Part shown: one piece after another, positions 56,809 through 64,000 of the stretch
Numbering within the stretch: position 1 is the stretch's first letter
Layout of the letters: the number at the start of each line of letters is the position of its first letter
Assembly (NCBI GenBank): GCA_001305115.1
Contig: BCAA01000004.1
Coordinates: 62,001 to 126,000 of the forward strand
Length of the DNA stretch: 64,000 bases
Origin: Clostridia bacterium UC5.1-1E11
GTDB lineage: Bacteria; Bacillota; Clostridia; Oscillospirales; Acutalibacteraceae
Direction: 5' to 3'
Made by a program: the position numbers and the translations under genes
The notes under the pieces: generated by a model
The model's input: the letters and a program-made list of their open reading frames with translations, nothing else
Databases searched by the model: none
What the model was told of the DNA's origin: nothing

Positions 56809-57786
56809 ATGAAACAGAAAAAATGGCTTTCCAATGTCATCATCTTGATCTTGGTGCTGGCGCTTTACGTGATACTGTCTGTGTTGATTCAAGCCAACAT
56901 CATCAATCCGTATTACTCTGGTATTTTGACGATGGTGTGTATCAATGTCATTTTGGCCGTCAGCTTGAACCTTGCGACCGGTTTTTTGGGCCAGCTGGTT
57001 TTGGGACATGCAGGCTTTATGAGTGTGGGGGCGTATGCAGCCGCGCTGTTCACCATGTATTCTGGACTGCCGACGATGGCAAGCTTTCCGTTGGCGCTGT
57101 TGATCGGCGGCATTGTGGCAGCGGCGTTTGGGGTCATCATTGGTGTGCCTGCGTTGCGCTTAAAGGGGGACTACCTGGCTATTTTGACGCTGGGTTTTGG
57201 TGAGATCATTCGTGTATTGATCCTAGCCACGCCATTTACAGGCGGCGCGGCGGGCTTGTCCGGGATTCCTCTTTTGACGACCTTTACTTATGTGTTCATC
57301 GTTGCAATTTTGACCGTGGCGGTTATTTTCGCATTTATTCATTCGCGCCATGGACGCGCTGTGATCGCTATCCGCGAGGATGAGATTGCAGCGGAAGCCG
57401 CGGGGATTCACACCACCTACTATAAGTTGCTCGCCTTTGTTTTGGCGGCGTTTTTTGCTGGAATTGCCGGTGGACTTTATGCGCATCACATCGGCGTTTT
57501 GGACCCCAGTAAGTTTGACTTTAACTATTCGGTGGAAATTCTGATTATGGTTGTTTTGGGCGGCATGGGGTCAATCACCGGTTCCGTGGTGGCTGCAATT
57601 GTTCTGACTTTGCTGCCGGAACTCCTGCGTGGGTTCTCTGAGTATCGAATGTTGATCTATTCCATTATTTTAATCTGCGTCATGTTGTTCAAGCCTTCTG
57701 GCCTGCTGGGACAGCACGAATTTTCTTTAACCAAAATTTTGAATAAGTTCCGCGGGAAAAAGGCGGAATCAAAGAAGGAGGCGTAA
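56809..57786 (+). CDS. livM: Branched-chain amino acid ABC permease LivM
   Basis: This 325-residue permease partners LivH. Typical strings are SLNLATGFLGQLVLGHAGFM, LRLKGDYLAILTLGFGEIIR, IREDEIAAEAAGIHTTYYKL and VVLGGMGSITGSVVAA. About eight to ten hydrophobic segments are visible. AAGGAGGCGG precedes the ATG. It lies 12 bases after livH and 3 bases before livG. Confidence 0.97.
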   Translation: MKQKKWLSNVIILILVLALYVILSVLIQANIINPYYSGILTMVCINVILAVSLNLATGFLGQLVLGHAGFMSVGAYAAALFTMYSGLPTMASFPLALLIGGIVAAAFGVIIGVPALRLKGDYLAILTLGFGEIIRVLILATPFTGGAAGLSGIPLLTTFTYVFIVAILTVAVIFAFIHSRHGRAVIAIREDEIAAEAAGIHTTYYKLLAFVLAAFFAGIAGGLYAHHIGVLDPSKFDFNYSVEILIMVVLGGMGSITGSVVAAIVLTLLPELLRGFSEYRMLIYSIILICVMLFKPSGLLGQHEFSLTKILNKFRGKKAESKKEA

Positions 57787-57789
57787 GCG

Positions 57790-58551
57790 ATGGCCGTATT
57801 GGAAGTAAAGAATCTGGGAATCGCCTTTGGTGGCCTTCGTGCGCTTCAGGATGTTCAGTTTACCATTGGGGAAAAGGAGATTATCGGCCTGATTGGTCCC
57901 AATGGCGCAGGAAAAACAACGGTGTTCAATCTGTTGACAGATGTTTATGTGCCCACAGAGGGAACGATCACGCTGGAAAATCAAAATATTGTTGGTAAGA
58001 AAACGTACCAGATCACCCAAGGCGGTATTTCTCGTACATTCCAAAACATTCGGTTGTTTAAGGACATTTCGGTCATCGATAATGTCAAGATTGCGATGAA
58101 TTTCCAGATGAAATACTCTGTCTTATCGGGAATCTTCCGCACGCCGGGATACCGCCGGGAAGAGCAGCAGATCGATCAGAGGGCACATGAGCTGTTGCAG
58201 GTATTCCACTTGGACGAAAAAGCAGAGGATTTGGCAAAAAATCTGCCCTATGGACAGCAGCGAAAATTGGAGATTGCCCGTGCGTTGGCAACCAACCCGA
58301 AGATTTTGCTACTCGACGAACCCGCTGCGGGGATGAATCCAACAGAGACCAAGGAACTCATGGAGACCATCCGCCTGATTCGCGACCGCTTTGAGATCGC
58401 AATATTGTTGATCGAACATGACATGAACTTCGTGATGGGCATCTGCGAGCGCATCTATGTGCTGGATTATGGCAAGGTGATTGCAGAGGGAAATGCAGAG
58501 GAAATCCGGAATAACCCGCGCGTCATTACGGCCTATCTGGGAGGGGAATAA
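57790..58551 (+). CDS. livG: Branched-chain amino acid ABC ATPase LivG
   Basis: This 253-residue ATPase has Walker A GPNGAGKTTVFNLLT, GISRTFQNIRLFKDISVIDN, signature LPYGQQRKLEIARAL (the Liv-type variant of LSGGQ), Walker B ILLLDEPAAGMNPTE and switch His in LIEHDMNFVMGICERI. AAGGAGGCG upstream overlaps the end of livM. Role and family are unambiguous. Confidence 0.97.
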   Translation: MAVLEVKNLGIAFGGLRALQDVQFTIGEKEIIGLIGPNGAGKTTVFNLLTDVYVPTEGTITLENQNIVGKKTYQITQGGISRTFQNIRLFKDISVIDNVKIAMNFQMKYSVLSGIFRTPGYRREEQQIDQRAHELLQVFHLDEKAEDLAKNLPYGQQRKLEIARALATNPKILLLDEPAAGMNPTETKELMETIRLIRDRFEIAILLIEHDMNFVMGICERIYVLDYGKVIAEGNAEEIRNNPRVITAYLGGE

Positions 58552-58553
58552 AC

Positions 58554-59264
58554 ATGGCTATGCTTTCTGTGAAGGATTTGCAGGTTTACTATGGTTCGAT
58601 TCACGCGATCAAGGGCATTTCGTTTGAAGTGAACGAGGGGGAGATTGTCACATTGATCGGCGCAAATGGCGCCGGAAAGACAACAACGCTACACGCCATC
58701 TGCGGCTTGGTAAAAGCGAAGTCGGGAGAGATCACCTTCTGCGATCATAATCTGCGCACCACAGACCCACATAAAATTATTCGCCTTGGACTGGCACAGG
58801 TACCGGAGGGCCGCCGGATTTTTGCGAAGATGACGGTTCAAGAGAATCTGGAGATGGGGGCATATATTCGCAACGACAAAAGTGGGATTGATGCGGACTA
58901 TGAATCGGTATTCCAGCGCCTGCCGCGTTTAAAGGAGCGCCGTAAGCAGCTTGCGGGTACGTTATCCGGAGGAGAGCAGCAGATGTTGGCAATCGGCCGC
59001 GCTTTGATGGCAAAGCCGAAGATGTTGCTGCTGGACGAACCTTCGATGGGACTATCCCCCCTTCTGGTAAATGAGATTTTTGAAATCATTCAGGATGTCA
59101 ACCGCTCGGGTGTAACGGTATTGTTGGTGGAACAAAATGCAAAAAAAGCGCTGGCAATTGCGAACCGAGCCTATGTACTGGAAACCGGCAACATCTCCAT
59201 GTCCGGGGATGCAGATACACTCAGCCGCGACGAAAAGGTGCGTAAGGCATATTTGGGTGGCTGA
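58554..59264 (+). CDS. livF: Branched-chain amino acid ABC ATPase LivF
   Basis: This 236-residue ATPase has LQVYYGSIHAIKGISFEVNE, Walker A GANGAGKTTTLHA, LAQVPEGRRIFAKMTVQENL, signature LSGGEQQMLAIGRAL, Walker B LLLDEPSMGLSP and LLVEQNAKKALAIANRAYVL, all diagnostic of LivF. It starts two bases after the livG stop behind GGGAGGGG. It ends the operon, followed by a terminator. Confidence 0.97.
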   Translation: MAMLSVKDLQVYYGSIHAIKGISFEVNEGEIVTLIGANGAGKTTTLHAICGLVKAKSGEITFCDHNLRTTDPHKIIRLGLAQVPEGRRIFAKMTVQENLEMGAYIRNDKSGIDADYESVFQRLPRLKERRKQLAGTLSGGEQQMLAIGRALMAKPKMLLLDEPSMGLSPLLVNEIFEIIQDVNRSGVTVLLVEQNAKKALAIANRAYVLETGNISMSGDADTLSRDEKVRKAYLGG

Positions 59265-59280
59265 GAATTTCCTTGATAAA

Positions 59281-59318
59281 AATAACCCTGTGGTACGATC
59301 CACAGGGTTATTTTTTAT
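59281..59318 (+). terminator. Terminator of the liv operon
   Basis: AATAACCCTGTGG (59281-59293) pairs with CCACAGGGTTATT (59300-59312), then TTTTAT. The 59319-59681 gap contains no supported gene. Confidence 0.93.
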
Positions 59319-59681
59319 TTGATAGCGTTCCTGTTTTTAATGGTCCGTTTTTTTAGAACAGGAAAAGCGGAACGTTGGAAACAAGCTACCTGCTGTTGCT
59401 GTACAAGCGTATCGCTTTGCTGTAACGAATCTTTGAGAATTATAGGATTTGTCAAATCATAACGAAATGAATGCAAAAAAGAGTCTGGCGAAGAATACTT
59501 TCTGGTCGTAGAAAATAGGGGATTGTATGCGATACCTCTTTCCTTTACCTTCCTACTGCGGCCTCTTTACCAAGACAATACGCCATTATCAGAAGATAAA
59601 AGTAGTTTTTTCTTAGGGCATTCATTTACCCGCATGGAGCGCCCAATTTTTGGGATACTATCCAGATGGGAGGGTGATACG

Positions 59682-61151
59682 ATGCGAAGAATCGAAGAAT
59701 TCCGAAGTGCAAGGGCCGCTGTATTTATCGGCGCAATCTTGACCGTGCTGGCTGCTGCCGCTATCTTTTTTCTCATGCATATGGGGGATCAAAAAGAACT
59801 CTCTGCCCAGGAACGGCAGGCGCTGGCCCAAAATGTATATTTTCCAACCCCATCGGAAAAGCAACAGATCGGCGAGACCGAATCCATATTGAACAACGAC
59901 CCGGACCACGCAGTGAGCATCCACTATCCGGTGTTTGGTATTCAAACGATCGACTTACAACTTTTGTCCATAGTGGAAGAAATTCAAAAAGAACATCGTG
60001 AGCAACTGGGACAGGAGAGACAAGCTGCATCAAACGATGTACAGTCCGATTTGCTGGTAGATTATCAGTCCTACCTGGTCGGAGACCGGACTGCTTCTGT
60101 GGTACTCACAGTTCAACAGCGTTTTGCTACATGGGACGGACCACAGGCTCGCTCAACCGCGTTGGTTTTCGACCTGGTAGAAGGCGATTTATTGGAAATG
60201 GAAGATATTTTTCAGGGCAATTATTTGGAACGCCTCTCCGAAGAAGTACGCTCATATTTTGAAGCATCCACCTCCTACTCCGACGGGACGGACAAAGATT
60301 CGTTTTTAGCGGGGACAACACCGGACGCCGCTAATTTTAGCAATTTTGCTTTGACGACCGATGCCGTTCAAATCTACTTTGAGGAAGGCACGCTGTTTTC
60401 CGATCGAACCGGAGTGCCGGTAGCGGAAATTCCTTATGATCGGTTGACTGGCGTTTTGCGAATCCGTACAGATGGGCCTCTGCTCTCGGTTGATGCCGCC
60501 CCAGCAGTGGAGCTTACGGCGCCGGCTCCAATGGCCATCGACAAAGACCGCCCGATGATTGCGTTGACGTTTGATGATGGGCCGCATCCAATCGTAACGC
60601 CTCGCATTCTCGACTTATTAAAACAGTATCAGGCCCGAGCAACCTTTTTTGTATTGGGAAATCGGGTGGATAGCTATGCTGACGTATTGCAAAGGGAATA
60701 TACGGAGGGGCACGAGATCGGAAATCATTCCTACAACCATCCATCCCTATCAAAGCTTCGCCCGGAGGAAATCGCTTATCAGGTGCAGGAAACAGATGAA
60801 CGCATAGCGCACTTGATTCCGACCTCTCCCGTTCTGTTGCGGCCTCCCTACGGCTCTGTCAACGATACGGTCAAAGCATCCATCCAAAAACCATTTGTCC
60901 TCTGGTCCATTGATACCCAGGATTGGAAAAATCGCAGCCGAGATGCCATTGTAAAAGAGGTTTTGGACCATGTGCAAGACGGGGATATCATTCTGATGCA
61001 TGACCTGTATGCTACCACAGCGGATGCGTGCGAAATCATTCTGCCGGCATTGGCTAAACAGGGTTATCAATTTGTTACCGTTTCGGAATTGCTGGCGGAG
61101 AGAGAAATTATCCCAGCGGCAGGTCATGTTTATGCGCGAGCAGCTGCGTAA
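59682..61151 (+). CDS. Polysaccharide deacetylase with N-terminal DUF3298/PdaC-like domain
   Basis: This 489-residue membrane-anchored enzyme probably deacetylates peptidoglycan or another cell-surface glycan. A single TM helix (about 15-31, FIGAILTVLAAAAIFFL) is followed by a PdaC/RsiV-like domain (ISIHYPVFGIQ-type start, LVEGDLLEMEDIF, VQIYFEEGTLF). The C-terminal NodB domain has all five motifs: ALTFDDGPHP, NHSYNHPS, LRPPYGSVND, WSIDTQDWKNR and ILMHDLY. The start at 59682 is chosen for GGGAGGGTGATACG upstream; the frame extends 53 codons further without a site. The enzyme may confer lysozyme tolerance; that is inference. Confidence 0.92.
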   Translation: MRRIEEFRSARAAVFIGAILTVLAAAAIFFLMHMGDQKELSAQERQALAQNVYFPTPSEKQQIGETESILNNDPDHAVSIHYPVFGIQTIDLQLLSIVEEIQKEHREQLGQERQAASNDVQSDLLVDYQSYLVGDRTASVVLTVQQRFATWDGPQARSTALVFDLVEGDLLEMEDIFQGNYLERLSEEVRSYFEASTSYSDGTDKDSFLAGTTPDAANFSNFALTTDAVQIYFEEGTLFSDRTGVPVAEIPYDRLTGVLRIRTDGPLLSVDAAPAVELTAPAPMAIDKDRPMIALTFDDGPHPIVTPRILDLLKQYQARATFFVLGNRVDSYADVLQREYTEGHEIGNHSYNHPSLSKLRPEEIAYQVQETDERIAHLIPTSPVLLRPPYGSVNDTVKASIQKPFVLWSIDTQDWKNRSRDAIVKEVLDHVQDGDIILMHDLYATTADACEIILPALAKQGYQFVTVSELLAEREIIPAAGHVYARAAA

Positions 61152-61185
61152 AATCGGAAGAAATTGTAAACTTTTTGCAGGGCGG

Positions 61186-61214
61186 TTGACAGCAATACGG
61201 ATTGACGGTATACT
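61186..61214 (+). promoter_or_regulatory. Promoter of the riboswitch-ATPase unit
   Basis: A perfect TTGACA (61186-61191), 17 bp, then TATACT (61209-61214). The riboswitch core starts about 40 bases downstream. Confidence 0.88.
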
Positions 61215-61251
61215 AAACCTACAAGAAAACCCAAATCTGTTGTTCATCCAT

Positions 61252-61345
61252 CAAGAGGGAGTAGTTTCATAGACATGCCGTCAACATACCCGATTTGAAA
61301 AAATCTGGCGGTGTGTGCCGTTTTTCGGTTAACAAGACTTTTGGA
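61252..61345 (+). promoter_or_regulatory. yybP-ykoY manganese riboswitch aptamer
   Basis: The conserved strings of this class occur in order. GAGGGAGTAG (61255-61264) comes first. CCGTCAACATACCC follows (61278-61291). A hairpin region with GGCGGTGTGTGCCG comes next, and GTTAACAAGACTTTTGG (61328-61344) completes the set. In this family Mn2+ bridges the two loops and switches on Mn/Ca exporters. A P-type ATPase gene follows, as in known family members. The last string is also the 5' arm of the terminator below, giving a simple on/off switch. Confidence 0.88.
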
Positions 61346-61394
61346 TGGCTGTCCTGTACATCTGTGCGGGCGGCTGGCCGGAAGTCTTTTTTTG
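61334..61394 (+). terminator. Expression-platform terminator of the riboswitch
   Basis: AAGACTTTTGG (61334-61344) can pair with CCGGAAGTCTT (61378-61388), 11 bp including G-T pairs, followed by TTTTTTG. Formation requires freeing the AACAAGAC segment of the aptamer, so ligand binding should prevent termination. Confidence 0.85.
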
Positions 61395-61443
61395 TTATAT
61401 ACGGCCGGCAACAGGAAGAACTGTATGGAAGGAGAAAAATATC

Positions 61444-64000
61444 ATGGCAAACACGTTTTTTAACCGCTCTGTGGATGAGGTCCTAAAACAACAAGAGAGT
61501 TCGCTAGGAGGACTGTCGCACGCACAGGCTGCCGATCGGTTGGAAAGATTCGGTCCCAATGCTTTGGTGGAGGGAAAAAAGAAAGGAATTGTTCAAGTTT
61601 TTCTGGAACAATTTAAAGATCTGCTGGTGGTCATTTTGATTTTGGCAGCGGTGATCTCCATGCTTTCCGGGCAGGGAGAGAGCACGATCGTAATTTTTGC
61701 AGTCTTGATTTTGAATGCGATTCTTGGCACAGTACAGTATTTTAAGGCAGAAAAATCCTTAGAAAGTCTCAAAGCAATGTCTTCGCCAGCGGCAAAAGTT
61801 TTGCGCGACGGCGCGAAGGTGGAGGTTCCCTCTAAGGAGATTGTACCGGGAGACATTGTATTTTTAGAAGCAGGGGACCTGGTGGTTGCAGATGGGCGTG
61901 TGTTGGAGAATTTTTCTTTGAAAGTGAATGAAAGTTCCCTGACCGGTGAGTCCGAGGGAGTGGAAAAATCAGCAGACATCATTCCAGGGGAAAAGGTAGC
62001 TTTGGGAGACCAAAAGAATATGGTCTTTTCCGGCTCATTGGTGACCTATGGACGTGCAACCGTGGTGGTAACGGGAACGGGTATGCACACAGAGATCGGG
62101 AAAATTGCCTCTCTGATGAATCAGACGCAACAGCGGAAAACACCCTTGCAGCAAAGCCTGGACGATTTCAGTAAAAAGCTGGCGGTTATTATCCTGGCGA
62201 TTTGTGTGGTGGTGTTTGGCCTGTCCCTCTATCGAGAGATGCCCATCCTTGATTCGTTGATGTTTGCGGTGGCACTGGCAGTAGCAGCTATTCCGGAGGC
62301 ACTTAGTTCGATCGTAACCATTGTCTTGGCGATGGGAACCCAAAAGATGGCTAAGGAAAATGCGATTATTAAGGACCTGAAAGCAGTGGAAAGCCTCGGC
62401 TCGGTGTCTGTAATTTGTTCGGATAAGACTGGCACGCTGACCCAAAACAAAATGTGTGTTCAAAAAATCTATGCCGATGGACAACTTCTGGATGGGAAAG
62501 ACCTGCAATTGCCAAACGATCCACAGCGTTTCCTGTTAAAGATTGCCCTTTTAGCGAGCGATGCAACCTCTGTAGATGGTGCGGACATCGGAGATCCAAC
62601 GGAGGTGGCGCTGGTTCAGTTGGGGGAACTCTTTGGTATAGAAGAAGTCTCCTATCGAGAACAACATCCGCGCCTGGGAGAGATCGCTTTTGATTCAGAC
62701 CGGAAATTGATGAGTACGCTTCATGACATCGACGGGACACCGACCTTGTTGACCAAAGGAGCCATCGACGTATTGTTGAGCCGTGCTACAAAGATTTTTA
62801 CAAGCAATGGGGTCCTGCCGTTGGATCAGGGCGGCAAACAGGAGATTCTTCGTGTGAATCAGGAACTCTCCGAACAGGGCCTGCGTGTGCTGGCTTTTGG
62901 CTATCGTCCATTGGAGGCGGTACGTCCGATCTCCCTGGACGATGAAACAGATATGACGTTTGTGGGGCTCATCTCGATGATCGATCCACCCCGTGTGGAG
63001 TCGGTACAGGCGGTTGCAGACGCAAAGCGGGCCGGAATTCGAACCGTCATGATCACCGGCGACCATAAAGTCACCGCAACAGCCATTGCCCGTAAAATCG
63101 GAATTTTTTCTGATGGCGACATGGCGCTGGAAGGCGTGGAGCTGGACGCAATGAAAGAGGAGGAGTTAGACCAAAAACTTCCGAAGATTGCGGTCTATGC
63201 GCGCGTTTCACCTGAAAATAAAATCCGCATTGTAGACGCCTGGCAGCGCAAGGGGCGGATTGTATCCATGACGGGGGATGGCGTAAATGATGCGCCAGCT
63301 TTAAAGAAGGCGGACATTGGCGTTGCGATGGGGATTACAGGAACCGAAGTCAGCAAAGACGCGGCTTCCATGATTTTGGAGGACGACAATTTTGCAACCA
63401 TTGTCAAAGCGGTGTTGAATGGACGCAATGTGTATGAAAACATCAAAAATGCGATACAATTTTTGCTTTCTGGGAATATGGCAGCTATTTTGTCCGTTCT
63501 ATTTGCATCCATTGTGGGATTGCCGATGCCGTTTGCACCAGTACACCTGCTGTTCATCAATCTACTGACCGATAGTTTACCAGCCATTGCCATTGGGATG
63601 GAACCCGCCCGCAAGGATCTTCTGGACCGCAGCCCCCGTGACCCAAAGGAACCTATTTTAAACCGCTCGCTCCTGGGAAAAATATTTGGACAGGGTCTTT
63701 TGATCGGTATTGCTACGATGACGGCCTTTTACCTTGGCTACGGTTCCACGCGGAATGCGGCTCTGGCGACCACGATGGCCTTTGCGACCTTGACCCTTGC
63801 CCGTTTGTTCCACGGTTTCAATTGCCGGGGACAAAAATCGATTTTCCGGTTGGGATTGAGCAGCAACCCGTATTCTCTTTTGGCGTTCGCCGCGGGGGTT
63901 GTCTTATTGGCCGCTGTGCTTCTATTGCCATTCTTGGAGACATTGTTCCAAGTGGCTCCACTGACATTGACCAATGTGGGGATGATTGTATTGCTCGCCA
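61444..64000 (+). CDS. P2-type cation-transporting ATPase (Ca2+/Mn2+), 3' end outside window
   Basis: 852 codons are visible and the frame is open at the window edge. The cation pump has the N-terminal cation_ATPase_N region (SVDEVLKQQESSLGGLSHAQ), actuator loop LTGESEGV, M4 motif VAAIPEAL (P2A type, E for Ca/Mn), phosphorylation site CSDKTGTLTQNKM and nucleotide region KGAIDVLL. The hinge reads ITGDHKVTA and TGDGVNDAPALKKADIGVAMG. M5-M6 includes NLLTDSLPAIAIGMEPA, keeping the Asn and Asp-type ligand pattern. Riboswitch control indicates Mn2+ efflux as the main job, with Ca2+ possible. About 20-40 residues are probably missing. Confidence 0.94.
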   Translation, partial: MANTFFNRSVDEVLKQQESSLGGLSHAQAADRLERFGPNALVEGKKKGIVQVFLEQFKDLLVVILILAAVISMLSGQGESTIVIFAVLILNAILGTVQYFKAEKSLESLKAMSSPAAKVLRDGAKVEVPSKEIVPGDIVFLEAGDLVVADGRVLENFSLKVNESSLTGESEGVEKSADIIPGEKVALGDQKNMVFSGSLVTYGRATVVVTGTGMHTEIGKIASLMNQTQQRKTPLQQSLDDFSKKLAVIILAICVVVFGLSLYREMPILDSLMFAVALAVAAIPEALSSIVTIVLAMGTQKMAKENAIIKDLKAVESLGSVSVICSDKTGTLTQNKMCVQKIYADGQLLDGKDLQLPNDPQRFLLKIALLASDATSVDGADIGDPTEVALVQLGELFGIEEVSYREQHPRLGEIAFDSDRKLMSTLHDIDGTPTLLTKGAIDVLLSRATKIFTSNGVLPLDQGGKQEILRVNQELSEQGLRVLAFGYRPLEAVRPISLDDETDMTFVGLISMIDPPRVESVQAVADAKRAGIRTVMITGDHKVTATAIARKIGIFSDGDMALEGVELDAMKEEELDQKLPKIAVYARVSPENKIRIVDAWQRKGRIVSMTGDGVNDAPALKKADIGVAMGITGTEVSKDAASMILEDDNFATIVKAVLNGRNVYENIKNAIQFLLSGNMAAILSVLFASIVGLPMPFAPVHLLFINLLTDSLPAIAIGMEPARKDLLDRSPRDPKEPILNRSLLGKIFGQGLLIGIATMTAFYLGYGSTRNAALATTMAFATLTLARLFHGFNCRGQKSIFRLGLSSNPYSLLAFAAGVVLLAAVLLLPFLETLFQVAPLTLTNVGMIVLLA

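Noticed and set aside
1-64000. CRISPR arrays, tRNA or rRNA genes, phage genes
   Set aside because: No regularly spaced direct repeats, no cloverleaf with a GGTTCGAATCC-type arm, no rRNA motifs and no phage proteins were seen.

Overview
The window reads as a chromosome segment of a strictly anaerobic, mid-GC member of the Firmicutes, most like a gut Clostridia/Oscillospirales lineage. The evidence is Gram-positive style lipoproteins and ribosome binding sites, desulfoferrodoxin-type superoxide reductase, indolepyruvate:ferredoxin oxidoreductase with two phenylacetate-CoA-ligase-like enzymes, a Pho-box-controlled pst operon, and a PTS. I do not assign a genus. No rRNA, tRNA, CRISPR array or intact transposon was seen.

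Layout. 1-5.3 kb: a truncated M24 aminopeptidase, an XRE regulator, two duplicated ribbon-helix-helix genes, two poorly conserved envelope genes, a decayed amidase remnant and AT-rich DNA. 5.4-8.1 kb: secA. 8.4-15.8 kb: pstSCAB-phoU followed by the PhoB/PhoR-type two-component system, with three 11-bp-spaced Pho-box half-sites before pstS. 16-21.7 kb: paaK-iorA-iorB-paaK-ACT, an aryl-2-oxoacid/aryl-CoA module. 21.8-29 kb: an accessory stretch with a Tam-like methyltransferase, an ABC-F protein behind an attenuator leader, a flavodoxin-like protein, a VOC protein and an orphan peptide-binding lipoprotein. 29.2-34.1 kb: superoxide reductase, then leftward pgk-tpiA-gpmI and trmL. 34.3-38.9 kb: a small membrane protein, a GNAT protein, and a MORN-repeat protein paired with a cysteine-rich MBL-fold protein. 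39-42 kb: a strongly expressed surface-protein gene. 42.4-46.4 kb: ptsI, a NagE-like EIICB and an EIIA. 46.6-53.7 kb: an orphan sigma factor and oppBCDFA. 54.4-59.3 kb: livJHMGF with an unidentified structured leader. 59.7-61.2 kb: a polysaccharide deacetylase. 61.2-64 kb: a yybP-ykoY manganese riboswitch controlling a P2-type ATPase that runs off the window.

Quality note. At least eleven single-base indels, nearly all in homopolymers, break eight genes (pstC, both paaK, tam, the MORN gene, nagE, livJ, livH). Correcting one or two bases restores a full-length family member each time, so these are far more likely sequence errors than pseudogenes. Those genes are annotated here as whole loci.

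Most interesting points. These are: an uncharacterised MORN/MBL gene pair; an attenuator with a leader peptide carrying an Arg-Arg-Arg motif before the ABC-F gene; a three-copy ~140-bp two-hairpin dispersed repeat; a PstC with a four-helix N-terminal extension; the unassigned liv leader RNA; and the composition step inside the surface-protein gene.
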